The position numbers were made by a program, and so were the translations under genes. Positions 35,759 through 44,143 of a stretch of 64,000 nt of DNA are shown here, in pieces. The DNA lies in the NCBI RefSeq assembly GCF_900115115.1, contig NZ_FOVI01000001.1, positions 1 to 64,000 on the forward strand, given 5' to 3'. The notes under the pieces are model-generated. The model made no database searches. It was not told the DNA's origin and saw only the letters and a program-made list of their open reading frames with translations. Numbering within the stretch: position 1 is the first letter of the stretch; the number at the start of each line of letters is the position of its first letter. This stretch comes from Paenimyroides ummariense. GTDB lineage: Bacteria > Bacteroidota > Bacteroidia > Flavobacteriales > Flavobacteriaceae.

Positions 35759-37030
35759 TTAATAGTGACATTTACCACACTCTAAACCACCTAATTGTGC
35801 TGCTGTTAATTTCTCAACACCATACTTTTTAGATAATTCTTCGTGAATTTTAGCGTAGTACTCGTTATCTTTAACGTTTACTTCCGTTTCACGGTGACAT
35901 TCTACACACCAACCCATTGTTAATGGCGAATGTTGTCTCATAATTTCCATAGATTCAACAGGACCGTGACAAGTTTGACATTCTAAACCTGCAACAGAAA
36001 CGTGTTGTGAGTGGTTAAAGTAAACAAAATCTGGTAAATTGTGAATACGTACCCATTTAACTGGTTTCTCTTTACCTGTGTATGCTTGTTTCGCAGGATC
36101 CCATCCTACTGCATCATAAATCTTTTGAATTTCTGCAGTATAGAATTCTTTGCTGTAATCTACATAAGTAGAATCTGCACTTCCTGTAAACTCTGTGATA
36201 TTCTTGTGACAGTTCATACAAACATTCATAGAAGGAATTCCCGATGTTTTAGATGTACGTGCCGAAGAGTGACAATATTTACAGTCGATACCGTTTTCAC
36301 CTGCGTGAATTTTGTGCGAGAAGTGAATTGGCTGGATAGGTTCGTAATTTTGATCAACACCAACCTGCATCATAAATCCGAAAGCAAAATATGCTCCTGT
36401 TAACATTAATACGATTACTGAAGTAATTACCAAGAATTGATTTTTAACAAAAGCTTTCCAGATTGGTAACGATTTAGTTTCGTTAACCGTTAAGTTGTTT
36501 TTATCGGCAACTTTGTTTAATACTCTTCTTACCAATACCAACATGATAACTAGCATTGCAAGAACAATTACTAAACCGCCTAAAACTAATTTTTCTGAAA
36601 CACCACCTGTAGCTGTACTACCACCTGCCTGAGCAGCTCCTGGTACAGCTTTAACTTCTGGTTTTGGTTCTGAAGTATAAGCGATAATGTTATCGATATC
36701 TTCATCAGATAAATTAGGGAATGAGTTCATTGGAACTTTGTTCCACTCATTAAAAAGTTTAACAGCTGCTGCATCTCCAGATTTAATTAAACCTGAACTG
36801 TCTTTGATCCATTTATGCAACCAGTCGGCAGAATGGCGTTCTATAACACCTCTTAAAGCCGGTCCGGTTGAATTAGCATCTAGCTTGTGACAAGCTGCAC
36901 AGTTTGCATTAAATAACTCTTTACCCTTTGCAGCGTCTTGTGCAAAAGATCCTGTAGAAAATGTTAACACAAATGTTAAACACAAGAAAAGAATCCTTGA
37001 AAACGAAGTATGGTTACCCACTTTTTTCAT
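35759..37030 (-). CDS. actA: Alternative complex III multiheme cytochrome ActA with extra N-terminal heme domain
   Basis: About 423 residues from the ATG at 37030; an ATG 21 bases upstream would lengthen the signal unnaturally. A signal peptide is followed by a monoheme cytochrome c domain (CAACHKLD). Then come a Thr/Gly-rich linker, two membrane helices (about 155-175 and 200-225) and a pentaheme region with CKYCH, CMNCH, CQTCH, CVECH and a C-terminal CGKCHY. Six CXXCH motifs are counted, one more than the classic pentaheme ActA, because of the fused domain. It is the first gene of the act-cox operon. Confidence 0.93.
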   Translation of the reverse strand: MKKVGNHTSFSRILFLCLTFVLTFSTGSFAQDAAKGKELFNANCAACHKLDANSTGPALRGVIERHSADWLHKWIKDSSGLIKSGDAAAVKLFNEWNKVPMNSFPNLSDEDIDNIIAYTSEPKPEVKAVPGAAQAGGSTATGGVSEKLVLGGLVIVLAMLVIMLVLVRRVLNKVADKNNLTVNETKSLPIWKAFVKNQFLVITSVIVLMLTGAYFAFGFMMQVGVDQNYEPIQPIHFSHKIHAGENGIDCKYCHSSARTSKTSGIPSMNVCMNCHKNITEFTGSADSTYVDYSKEFYTAEIQKIYDAVGWDPAKQAYTGKEKPVKWVRIHNLPDFVYFNHSQHVSVAGLECQTCHGPVESMEIMRQHSPLTMGWCVECHRETEVNVKDNEYYAKIHEELSKKYGVEKLTAAQLGGLECGKCHY

Positions 37031-37222
37031 AGTTAAAAAAATGATTATCAACTAATTTTGGCACAGTTTTTCCATAGTTCACATGGAATATTCTCTACCT
37101 TTATTTATAAACTTTGACAAAAATACAACATAAGCCCCATTAAATAAAGCTTAATAAAAACCAAAACTTAATTTATAACAATTCTAAATAAATTCATAAA
37201 TTCTACTTTCATGAATATTTTT

Positions 37223-37230
37223 TAATTTTG
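37223..37230 (+). promoter_or_regulatory. Candidate -7 element TAATTTTG for the SPOR gene
   Basis: Exact TAnnTTTG, 18 bases before the ATG at 37249. The intergenic region 37031-37248 is otherwise featureless and also holds the actA promoter, which was not located. Confidence 0.45.
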
Positions 37231-37248
37231 TCTAAAAATTTACTCATT

Positions 37249-37638
37249 ATGAATAATTTAAGAACTTATAAAGTTTTCATTATATTTATTTTAACAATTT
37301 TTGTTCAGCAAAATGCTAAAGCACAAATTAATGTTATTGAAAACGCCGACCAAAAAACCATTGATTTGCTTTTAGAACGCAAAATGAGTCAAAACAATCA
37401 GTTTTCACTATACACCAACTATTCAGTGCAGCTTAAAAACGGAGCAAAAGAAGAAGTTGAAACACTTTACAAAGATTTTACAATTCAACACCCGGAAATT
37501 GATGCGACCATTATTTATGCCAATCCAAAATTTAAATTGGTTGTAGGTAACTATAAGAATAAAATAGAAGCGGAATATTTGTTAAAGAAAATTGCAGGGA
37601 AATATCCGGATGCGTTTGTGGTTAAGCTTAAGAAGTAA
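37249..37638 (+). CDS. Secreted SPOR-domain protein
   Basis: About 129 residues from the ATG at 37249; an in-frame TTG 21 bases upstream overlaps the promoter and is rejected. The signal peptide ends near QQNAKAQ. The remainder resembles a single SPOR domain: FSLYTNYSVQL, then KLVVGNYKNKIEAEYLLKKI and YPDAFVVKL, which is the typical closing of the fold. SPOR domains bind denuded glycan strands at division sites. It is divergent from the act operon. Confidence 0.85.
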   Translation: MNNLRTYKVFIIFILTIFVQQNAKAQINVIENADQKTIDLLLERKMSQNNQFSLYTNYSVQLKNGAKEEVETLYKDFTIQHPEIDATIIYANPKFKLVVGNYKNKIEAEYLLKKIAGKYPDAFVVKLKK

Positions 37639-37696
37639 GATTGGAGTTTTTAACAACTTCGAAACTGACACATTTTGATATTGGTTAGTTCAAAAA

Positions 37697-37735
37697 ATAA
37701 AACAAGCAGCACATTAGTGCTGCTTGTTCATTTTA
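37697..37735. terminator. Bidirectional terminator
   Basis: Perfect 12-bp stem AACAAGCAGCAC / GTGCTGCTTGTT with an ATTA loop, A-rich on the left and T-rich on the right, between convergent genes. Confidence 0.85.
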
Positions 37736-37760
37736 ATTAGGGTTGGTTGGTTGAATTATT

Positions 37761-40019
37761 TTAAGGTTTGATTAATAACAAGGAAGTAGTATTTTTTAGC
37801 CAGTTGTATTTTTTATCGATCATGTTACGCCACGATTTTACGGTTGTAAGAATTAGATCTTGTTGTTGGATTAAATTCAAATCGATTTCCACATCAGACA
37901 ATACCGAAATATGATTAGGTTTTGCTTGTTCTATCAAACGGATTTCTTCTTTAATAAAAGTGTTCGTTTTTAAATGTCCCTTTATATCCATTATTACAAT
38001 CTGCGAATCGTTGTTTTGAATGAACTTCAATATAAACGGAATTAACTTTTTATCGCTTTCATGAAAAAACGGAACAAAGATCTTATTTACTTCTTCCAGA
38101 TTTTTATCGATAAAAATTCCGACAGGGATTTTTGAATTGGTAATTACATAACGCGTTTGATCATCGAACGGAGAATAATCAAAGAATTTTTCTTTACCTA
38201 TTACTTTATCAACAATAATTTCAGGGTTTACAATTCGGGTTGTAAATCCTAACAATCGACCCAGAATAGTTCCATCGTAAATAGACGAACCTAACTCCAT
38301 TAAAACTAAATCGTAATTGCCTTTATGAGCTACATCAACAATTTCGGAACTTATATCATACGATACTTTATAAAGATTAATTAGCTTTTGATTTATTTTG
38401 TGCGCATCTTCTTCTATTGGCGTAAAAACTTTTTCTTCGTATTTTTTGTCAAGTACATCAACATCGCTGCTATTCACCAAATGAAGTGCAGTAACCACCG
38501 AATTTTCTTGTTGATTTTTGGTAAAAGTATTGGCAATTTTCAATAGATTTTTACCCGCGTTTGTTTTATCAAAATAAAACAGAATTTTAAACTTGGTTTC
38601 GTTTAAAATTTCTTCCGCTTTTATGGTTTTATCTTTAAACATTTTGTTTATAAAATCTAAAGACGGTCCGGTCATAAAAGTAGTTACCAAAGCCATAATT
38701 ACCATCATTGCAAAAACTTCGGGCGTTAAAACTCCCAATTCATAACCAATGTTCAAGGCAACCAATTCCATTAATCCGCGAGTATTCATTAAAGCACCAA
38801 TGGTTAAACTGTCTTTCCAGCTTTGCCCAACATATTTGGCAGCGGCGGCACTACCAATAAATTTCCCGGTTACAGCAACCAGAATAATGATTCCGGTCAT
38901 TTTCCATAATTCAATATCGTTTAGCAAACCAATCTCGGTTCGTAAACCTGTAAATACAAAGAATAACGGTAAGAATAAAATAACGGCTACATCTTCTACC
39001 TTTTCAACAAATATGTGACGGAACTTATGATTATCAGGCATAATTGCACCAGCCATGAAAGCTCCGAACAATGCGTGAATACCAATGATTTCTGTAAGGT
39101 ACGATGATAAAATCAACACTAATAAAAATATGGCAACAACCGGCTTGCTTAAGGTTTTGCTGTTTGAATTTAGATTACCAATGTGTTTTAAGAACGGACG
39201 TACCAGTTTTAACATTACCGCTACATAAATTATTGAAAGTGCAATTACATACAAGGCACTAACAAACGAACCCGCTTTTACAATAGCAATTACCACTGCC
39301 AAAATACACCAAGCCGTGATATCGTCTGCAGCTGCCGATGTTAACACCACTGTTCCCAGCTTTGTTTTCTGAATACCGCGTTCTTGTACAATACGTGCCA
39401 ACACCGGAAAAGCCGTGATACTCATTGCAATTCCCATAAAAAGGGCAAACGATAAAAAATTGATTCCGTCTGGAGCATAGTTAGTGTAGGTAAAATATGC
39501 GAAAACCATTCCCAAAGCAAACGGAATTACAATACTGGCGTGACTTATTACAACAGCTTCGTGTGCTTTACTTTTAAGAACTTTTAAATCGAGTTCCATT
39601 CCAATGACGAACATAAAAAGAATCAACCCCACCTGACTTAGAATCTGTAAATTACCTAACGATGCTGCAGGAAACAAAATAGCCGAAGCTTCGGGAAAAT
39701 ACATTCCAAACAATGACGGACCCAAAAATATACCGGCGATAATTTCACCAATAACTGCGGGCTGCCCTATTTTATTAAAAAGCCAACCAAAAATACGTGC
39801 CGCTATTACAATGGCAATAATTTGCAGTAACAACAATGCCAACGGATGATGAAGATTATTTATAAATGAATCTAAAAATTCCTGCCAATCGTTTTTATCT
39901 GAAGCTACATTTTTAACATCAACTTCCAGATATTTTCCCTTGTTAACGGTTAGATACATTATAAAGGAAAAAACAACAATTACAGCCCCGTAAAAAATAG
40001 AATTCTTGTACTTGCGCAT
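37761..40019 (-). CDS. CPA2-family cation:proton antiporter with C-terminal USP-like domain
   Basis: 752 residues. An isolated first membrane helix (about 6-24) and a hydrophilic loop are followed by 12 further helices of the Na+/H+ exchanger fold. These include FNKIGQPAVIGEIIAGIFLGPSLF, VLILFLPLFFVFTGLR and MNTRGLMELVALNIGYELGVL. The catalytic motif region TSAAADDITAWCIL holds two adjacent aspartates, as expected. The C-terminal 280 residues are soluble and resemble tandem universal-stress-protein domains (KILFYFDKTNAGKNLLKIAN, YDLVLMELGSS). Probably a K+ or Na+/H+ antiporter. Confidence 0.9.
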   Translation of the reverse strand: MRKYKNSIFYGAVIVVFSFIMYLTVNKGKYLEVDVKNVASDKNDWQEFLDSFINNLHHPLALLLLQIIAIVIAARIFGWLFNKIGQPAVIGEIIAGIFLGPSLFGMYFPEASAILFPAASLGNLQILSQVGLILFMFVIGMELDLKVLKSKAHEAVVISHASIVIPFALGMVFAYFTYTNYAPDGINFLSFALFMGIAMSITAFPVLARIVQERGIQKTKLGTVVLTSAAADDITAWCILAVVIAIVKAGSFVSALYVIALSIIYVAVMLKLVRPFLKHIGNLNSNSKTLSKPVVAIFLLVLILSSYLTEIIGIHALFGAFMAGAIMPDNHKFRHIFVEKVEDVAVILFLPLFFVFTGLRTEIGLLNDIELWKMTGIIILVAVTGKFIGSAAAAKYVGQSWKDSLTIGALMNTRGLMELVALNIGYELGVLTPEVFAMMVIMALVTTFMTGPSLDFINKMFKDKTIKAEEILNETKFKILFYFDKTNAGKNLLKIANTFTKNQQENSVVTALHLVNSSDVDVLDKKYEEKVFTPIEEDAHKINQKLINLYKVSYDISSEIVDVAHKGNYDLVLMELGSSIYDGTILGRLLGFTTRIVNPEIIVDKVIGKEKFFDYSPFDDQTRYVITNSKIPVGIFIDKNLEEVNKIFVPFFHESDKKLIPFILKFIQNNDSQIVIMDIKGHLKTNTFIKEEIRLIEQAKPNHISVLSDVEIDLNLIQQQDLILTTVKSWRNMIDKKYNWLKNTTSLLLIKP

Positions 40020-40184
40020 TATGTATTTTTTTAATTTCAGACAAAAGTCTAAAACCTAATGTAAATACGTGTTTACATTGTAAAATAAAACGCAGATAAT
40101 GTAACGAAACCTAAAAAAGTTGTAATGAAGATTTTAAACTAAAGCAGATAGGAGTAAAATAATTTACCTAATACATGATTTAAA

Positions 40185-40262
40185 CGACTCGTCGCTTCGA
40201 GTAATGAAACGAAGTGAAATGTATCGAGAAGTTCTCGACAAGCTCGAACTGACGACAATCCA
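40185..40262. repeat. Dispersed intergenic repeat of Flavobacteriia type
   Basis: Palindrome-rich non-coding block, GC-richer than its surroundings. It includes the 15-base palindrome TCGAGAAGTTCTCGA (40222-40236) and GACAAGCTCGAACTGAC. Sequences of this form recur between genes in many Bacteroidota genomes (recall only). The rest of 40020-40278 shows nothing else; a second block of comparable character is at 53660. Confidence 0.45.
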
Positions 40263-40278
40263 ACAACTTTTAAAAGGT

Positions 40279-40980
40279 CTACAACATCATTAAAAATTCG
40301 TTTCTGAAGTTGATGCCTATTGTAAAGGTTTTAGGTTTACCGTCGATTAAAATTTTAGATACAATTTCATCGTGCGAGTAGTAGTTCACGCTGTTCATGG
40401 CAATAATTTCGCGCTTGTTGATACGCGAAAATTTTCCGGTTGGCAGAATTTCCTTGAGTTTTTCAAACGAATTATTTTTAACCAAAAGTGTGGTTTCGTC
40501 TTTAAAATGAATAATCTTATCACGACTATCCACATCGGAAACCGTAATATAAAAAACATCGTTTGTATTAATGATGCTTTTTCCTTTTTCGGAATTAAGC
40601 GTAATGTATTCCGAAACTTGTTTGGTTTCCTTCGTTAGCTTTTCAATTTTGCGAAATGCTTTTTCCAATCGATCTTTTTGTACCGGTTTTGTAATATAAT
40701 CAATCGCTTCCAAATCAAAAGCTTCTACTGCAAAATCGCGATAGGCAGTTGTAAAAACAATATGTTTATCAGACAATAAATTGGCAATTTGCAAACCATT
40801 AATCGACGGCATTTCTATATCTGTTACACAAACATCAAAATCAATTTCATCTTTTTCCTGAATAAATTTTTCGGCGTTGTTGTAAACCTTCACCACCTCA
40901 ACCTCGCTAATTTGCTCGCACAACAATTTTAAATATTGCAGGGCAAGCAATTCATCATCTAACAAAACACAACGCAGCAT
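40279..40980 (-). CDS. LytTR-family response regulator (second)
   Basis: 233 residues. The receiver domain has Asp54 in VCVTDIEMPSING, the acidic pair D8-D9, TTAYRDFAVEAF and the conserved ITKPVQKDRL. The LytTR output domain (about 130-233) has VFYITVSDVDSRDKIIHFKD and KFSRINKREIIAMNSV. The start overlaps the kinase stop by one base. No 21-bp repeat array like operators A and B was found near this operon. Confidence 0.94.
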   Translation of the reverse strand: MLRCVLLDDELLALQYLKLLCEQISEVEVVKVYNNAEKFIQEKDEIDFDVCVTDIEMPSINGLQIANLLSDKHIVFTTAYRDFAVEAFDLEAIDYITKPVQKDRLEKAFRKIEKLTKETKQVSEYITLNSEKGKSIINTNDVFYITVSDVDSRDKIIHFKDETTLLVKNNSFEKLKEILPTGKFSRINKREIIAMNSVNYYSHDEIVSKILIDGKPKTFTIGINFRNEFLMML

Positions 40981-41690
40981 TATTCTTCTAATTTAATTTT
41001 TAAGGATACTGAATAAATCTTGTCATCGATACTTTTTTGGAGTTTGTATCGATTCTCGTACAACTTTTTTAAACGCTTTTCAAGGCTTGAAACACCAATA
41101 CCGCTGTTCTCTTTCTTTAAAGGATTTTGTGCTGCAATTTTGTTTGAAACCGAAAGGTTAAAATAACCATTATTCAGTTCAATTACAATGGCAATAAAAG
41201 CATCTTCGCTTTGCACATCGGCATGTTTAAAGGCGTTTTCAATTAAATCGATAAGTACCAAAGGTGCAATAACTTTTCGTTCTAAAAACGGATCACGGTC
41301 ATCGATTAAAATCTTGGTTCGCAAATCAAAAAGCGGACTTAATTTTATTTTATTGATCTCGATTAAACTCTTTATAAAATTGATTTCATCGCGCGGAGTT
41401 ACCAATTGCTTGGGCGTTTTGTACAACACATAATCCAACACATTCGATAATTTTTCAATGGTGTAATACGATTGATAAACGTGCGATTGTATCGAATTCA
41501 ATACATTTTTGAATAGATGCTGGTTTAAACGGGTATCGATATTTTCCAGCTCGATATTTTCGTACTTACGCTCTAAATATCCGGTTGATTTATGGTAATC
41601 GTCGATCGTTTGCTTGTACTTGCGCATTCTGAACCAGAAATAGCCAACAGCAACAATCAGCAATAAAATTATATATTCTTTAAAACCCAT
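40980..41690 (-). CDS. LytS-type histidine kinase without sensor domain
   Basis: 236 residues, very short for this family. It has one N-terminal membrane helix (about 5-20), a coiled coil, the phospho-acceptor block with His58 in RLNQHLFKNVLNSIQSH (canonically NPHFLFN), an N-box in DLIENAFKHADV and a glycine-rich SGIGVSSLEKRL. There is no periplasmic domain, so signal input must come from a partner. The upstream gene, joined by a one-base overlap, encodes a membrane coiled-coil protein that could serve. The next gene is its LytTR regulator. Confidence 0.9.
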   Translation of the reverse strand: MGFKEYIILLLIVAVGYFWFRMRKYKQTIDDYHKSTGYLERKYENIELENIDTRLNQHLFKNVLNSIQSHVYQSYYTIEKLSNVLDYVLYKTPKQLVTPRDEINFIKSLIEINKIKLSPLFDLRTKILIDDRDPFLERKVIAPLVLIDLIENAFKHADVQSEDAFIAIVIELNNGYFNLSVSNKIAAQNPLKKENSGIGVSSLEKRLKKLYENRYKLQKSIDDKIYSVSLKIKLEE

Positions 41691-42109
41691 TAGTCGTTTA
41701 CGATAACCGGTTTAGCAGGTGTTTTTGTGCTTACATCCATCACCGGAACCAAACCTTCGGCAGGCATATAGATAATTTGAGGCAGCGAGCCTTTATCTGC
41801 CAATTTTTCTAACGTTCTAATAAACAAATATTGGTTGTATGTGGTGTTTAATGTTCCGTTTTCAAGCTTCATGGCTTCTGCCATACCGCGTGCGCGTTCA
41901 ACTTCGGCTTGTGCATTTAGTTTTTCGGCTTCCAACCGGGCTTTAGCTTCTTCGATTAAAATTTTACGGTTTTGCTCTGCCTTTGCCATTTCTGCTTTAC
42001 CAGCCATTTCCTGTTGCCAAACGTTATAAACCGGCAATCCAACCATCAATACCACAACTAAAATTGCAATGAATGCAAATATTATTACTAATGCTTTTGA
42101 ATTTTTCAT
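41690..42109 (-). CDS. SPFH-tail-like membrane coiled-coil protein
   Basis: 139 residues. One membrane helix (about 7-29) is followed by a coiled coil (EMAKAEQNRKILIEEAKARL and KLNAQAEVERARGMAEAMK). This strongly resembles the C-terminal tail of SPFH/Band-7 proteins such as HflK or stomatin. The Band-7 domain itself is absent. A similar tail-only protein is common in flavobacteria (recall), so it is probably a real family and not a broken gene. One-base overlap with the kinase gene points to a functional unit. Confidence 0.75.
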   Translation of the reverse strand: MKNSKALVIIFAFIAILVVVLMVGLPVYNVWQQEMAGKAEMAKAEQNRKILIEEAKARLEAEKLNAQAEVERARGMAEAMKLENGTLNTTYNQYLFIRTLEKLADKGSLPQIIYMPAEGLVPVMDVSTKTPAKPVIVND

Positions 42110-42111
42110 AA

Positions 42112-42750
42112 TTAATCTAAAACTCCTTTAAATGTAATGCCTAAAGATACAACATAATTTGAAAAATCGCTTGGTTTAGAAAATGAACCGTTCCCAAACA
42201 CATTTCGATATCCTACTTTAGAAGTAAGAAACATAAAGGCAATTTCTTCAATATCCATAGCCATCAATCTATACGATACATCTGCATAAGGTGTTAATGT
42301 GTAATACGAATCGGTTTTCAACTTACGGGGAACTTGAGTGGTGTAGCCAATTCCTGTATCAGGATCATAGTTTATCACTTCGTTAGATTCGTTTCTGTTG
42401 CGAAGTATGTTTAAAAGAATTCCGTTCGAAAAACCAAAACTCAACGTCAGCTTCTCTGTATTTACCACATCATACTGCAACGGAATACTAAAACTGTACA
42501 TATTAATCAGTGTGCGATCGGTATCAAATCCAAACCCATGATTGTATTTTGGGCTGACGATATTTAGACTTAATCCGCCCGAAAAAGCATCAGTAAAATA
42601 ATAGCGTCCCGTAAGATCCAAACCAATTTTATTTTTATTGAATGCAGGCATTGTAGTGGCACCAATAGTTACTGCCAAATCGTTTTGCTGCGATTGTGCG
42701 AACGTTATTTGTGCGAATAAAAGTGTTGATAAAAGTACTAAGTGTTTCAT
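42112..42750 (-). CDS. Outer-membrane beta-barrel protein, copy 2 of a tandem pair
   Basis: 212 residues with signal peptide (LLFAQITFAQ). Alternating hydrophobic strands (LDLTGRYYFTDAFSGGLSLN, FSIPLQYDVVNTEKLTLSFGF) and a final strand VVSLGITFKGVLD are typical of small barrels of the OmpW/outer-membrane-protein-W-like class. It is a paralogue of the next gene upstream, with the same length and many identical positions (NDLAVTIGATT against NDLAFTAKATV; PLQYDVVN in both). Function unknown; it is the second gene of a likely five-gene operon with a kinase and regulator. Confidence 0.78.
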   Translation of the reverse strand: MKHLVLLSTLLFAQITFAQSQQNDLAVTIGATTMPAFNKNKIGLDLTGRYYFTDAFSGGLSLNIVSPKYNHGFGFDTDRTLINMYSFSIPLQYDVVNTEKLTLSFGFSNGILLNILRNRNESNEVINYDPDTGIGYTTQVPRKLKTDSYYTLTPYADVSYRLMAMDIEEIAFMFLTSKVGYRNVFGNGSFSKPSDFSNYVVSLGITFKGVLD

Positions 42751-42768
42751 AATAATTGGTTTTTAAAA

Positions 42769-43407
42769 TTAATCTAACGCACCTTTAATCGTAAAACCTA
42801 AAGTTACTATATAGTTTCTAAAATCGCTCGGTTTAGTAAAATCGCCCTTACCAAAAGTAAACTGATAACCCGCATTTCCGGTCACATATATTGCGGTATT
42901 GCTTTTAGGATCGATATTTGCCACTTTTACTGACAGATCAATATTTGGCGTTAACGAAAAGTAAGCATCGCGGTTTAAACGAACCGGAGTTTTAACAACC
43001 GTTGTTACGCCCGTTTCTTCATCGTAATGCTCCTCAACTTTTAATTGATTTTTATCGCGTAATGTACTTAAAGAAAGCCCCGGAGAAACGCCCATTCCAA
43101 TCTGAACTTTGTCTTTATTAACTACATCGTACTGCAATGGCACGTTAATGCCTAAATAATGTACAATAGAATTATCGGTATAATACCCAAAACCGTGTGT
43201 AAACTTATCGTTTGTGTAAACATAGTTGTTTCCAATAGAGAAAGCATCGGTTAGGTAATATCTTAAACCGACTTCGGCACCTAAACGGTTGTTGTTAAAA
43301 ACAGGTAAAACGGTTGCTTTAGCAGTAAAAGCCAAATCGTTTTGTTGCGATTGTGCAAACGTTATTTGGGCGAATAATAAGGCTGATAGCAGTAGTAGTT
43401 TTTTCAT
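42769..43407 (-). CDS. Outer-membrane beta-barrel protein, copy 1 of a tandem pair
   Basis: 212 residues with the signal ALLFAQITFAQ and the same SQQNDLAF start as its neighbour, 18 bases downstream. It has LTPNIDLSVKVANIDP and a closing strand IVTLGFTIKGALD. The two copies share PLQYDVVN and the SKPSDF/TKPSDF block near the end. They are clearly an old tandem duplication, with larger divergence in the surface loops. The operon it heads continues with the SPFH-tail protein, kinase and LytTR regulator. Confidence 0.78.
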   Translation of the reverse strand: MKKLLLLSALLFAQITFAQSQQNDLAFTAKATVLPVFNNNRLGAEVGLRYYLTDAFSIGNNYVYTNDKFTHGFGYYTDNSIVHYLGINVPLQYDVVNKDKVQIGMGVSPGLSLSTLRDKNQLKVEEHYDEETGVTTVVKTPVRLNRDAYFSLTPNIDLSVKVANIDPKSNTAIYVTGNAGYQFTFGKGDFTKPSDFRNYIVTLGFTIKGALD

Positions 43408-43452
43408 GATGTTCTATTTTTCTTCTGCCAACACAAAAAGCAAGCCAAAAAG

Positions 43453-43480
43453 AAAACCGCTCGGTTTATTGAGCGGTTTT
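43453..43480 (-). terminator. Terminator between the 44132 gene and the barrel operon
   Basis: AAAACCGCTC / GAGCGGTTTT stem with an eight-base loop, just downstream of the 43485 stop on the minus strand. Confidence 0.85.
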
Positions 43481-43484
43481 GAAT

Positions 43485-44132
43485 CTAAAAAACAAATGTT
43501 GCATTTATTATTAAACGAGCTTGGTTTTTTTCATGAATGGTGTTTTTCAAATCAAATGATGCACTTTCCCATTTCTTGTTATTTATTGGAAACTCATAAG
43601 CTACAGTTATTTTTGTACGATCTCCTCTTCTATCTTTAAATTTCAATGAAATAGATGGACCTAAATATGCTTTTTCATTGTGCATTGACAATTGATTTCC
43701 TACAATTTGTTCATCTAAATTTACTTGATGTCCTTTGGTATATAAGTGTAAATTTCGTTTTGAATAGCCCAAATTAAAACCAGCCCCTAGGTTCGTTTTC
43801 TCAAACTTTAATACTTCATAATGCGCTCTTAACTTAATTCCATTTGAAACTGTTCTATATTTTGATATCTCATTACCCTTTGCATTAGTAAACAATTCAT
43901 ATCCTAAATCAATATCTACATTATTATCAAAATAACTAAACCCTGTTGTTGCGTTCAATTCACCCATTTCCATTTGCACAAAACCATTCTTCTGCAAATA
44001 TTTGTTTATTTCAAAATGGTTATTGAAAGCCACACCAGCACCTAAAAACACTTTAAAATGAAAATCTTCATTTTGTCCATAAGCTGTTAAGCCAATAACT
44101 GACAAAAAAATAACAATAAGGTTTTTAATCAT
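43485..44132 (-). CDS. Outer-membrane beta-barrel protein
   Basis: About 215 residues from the ATG at 44132; an in-frame TTG adds three residues and is less likely. A signal peptide (LSVIGLTAYGQ) is followed by strand-rich sequence (FKVFLGAGVAFNN, YLGPSISLKFKD, TKITVAYEFPIN) and a final aromatic strand, LIINATFVF. No repeats or known binding motif are seen. It is separated from leuS by 11 bases and may be cotranscribed with it. Unlike the tandem pair, it does not share their motifs. Confidence 0.7.
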   Translation of the reverse strand: MIKNLIVIFLSVIGLTAYGQNEDFHFKVFLGAGVAFNNHFEINKYLQKNGFVQMEMGELNATTGFSYFDNNVDIDLGYELFTNAKGNEISKYRTVSNGIKLRAHYEVLKFEKTNLGAGFNLGYSKRNLHLYTKGHQVNLDEQIVGNQLSMHNEKAYLGPSISLKFKDRRGDRTKITVAYEFPINNKKWESASFDLKNTIHEKNQARLIINATFVF

Positions 44133-44143
44133 AGAATTCAAAT

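Noticed and set aside
41690..42109. SPFH protein broken by loss of its Band-7 domain
   Set aside because: Start, operon spacing and length look normal and a tail-only family is plausible, so it is treated as a real gene.
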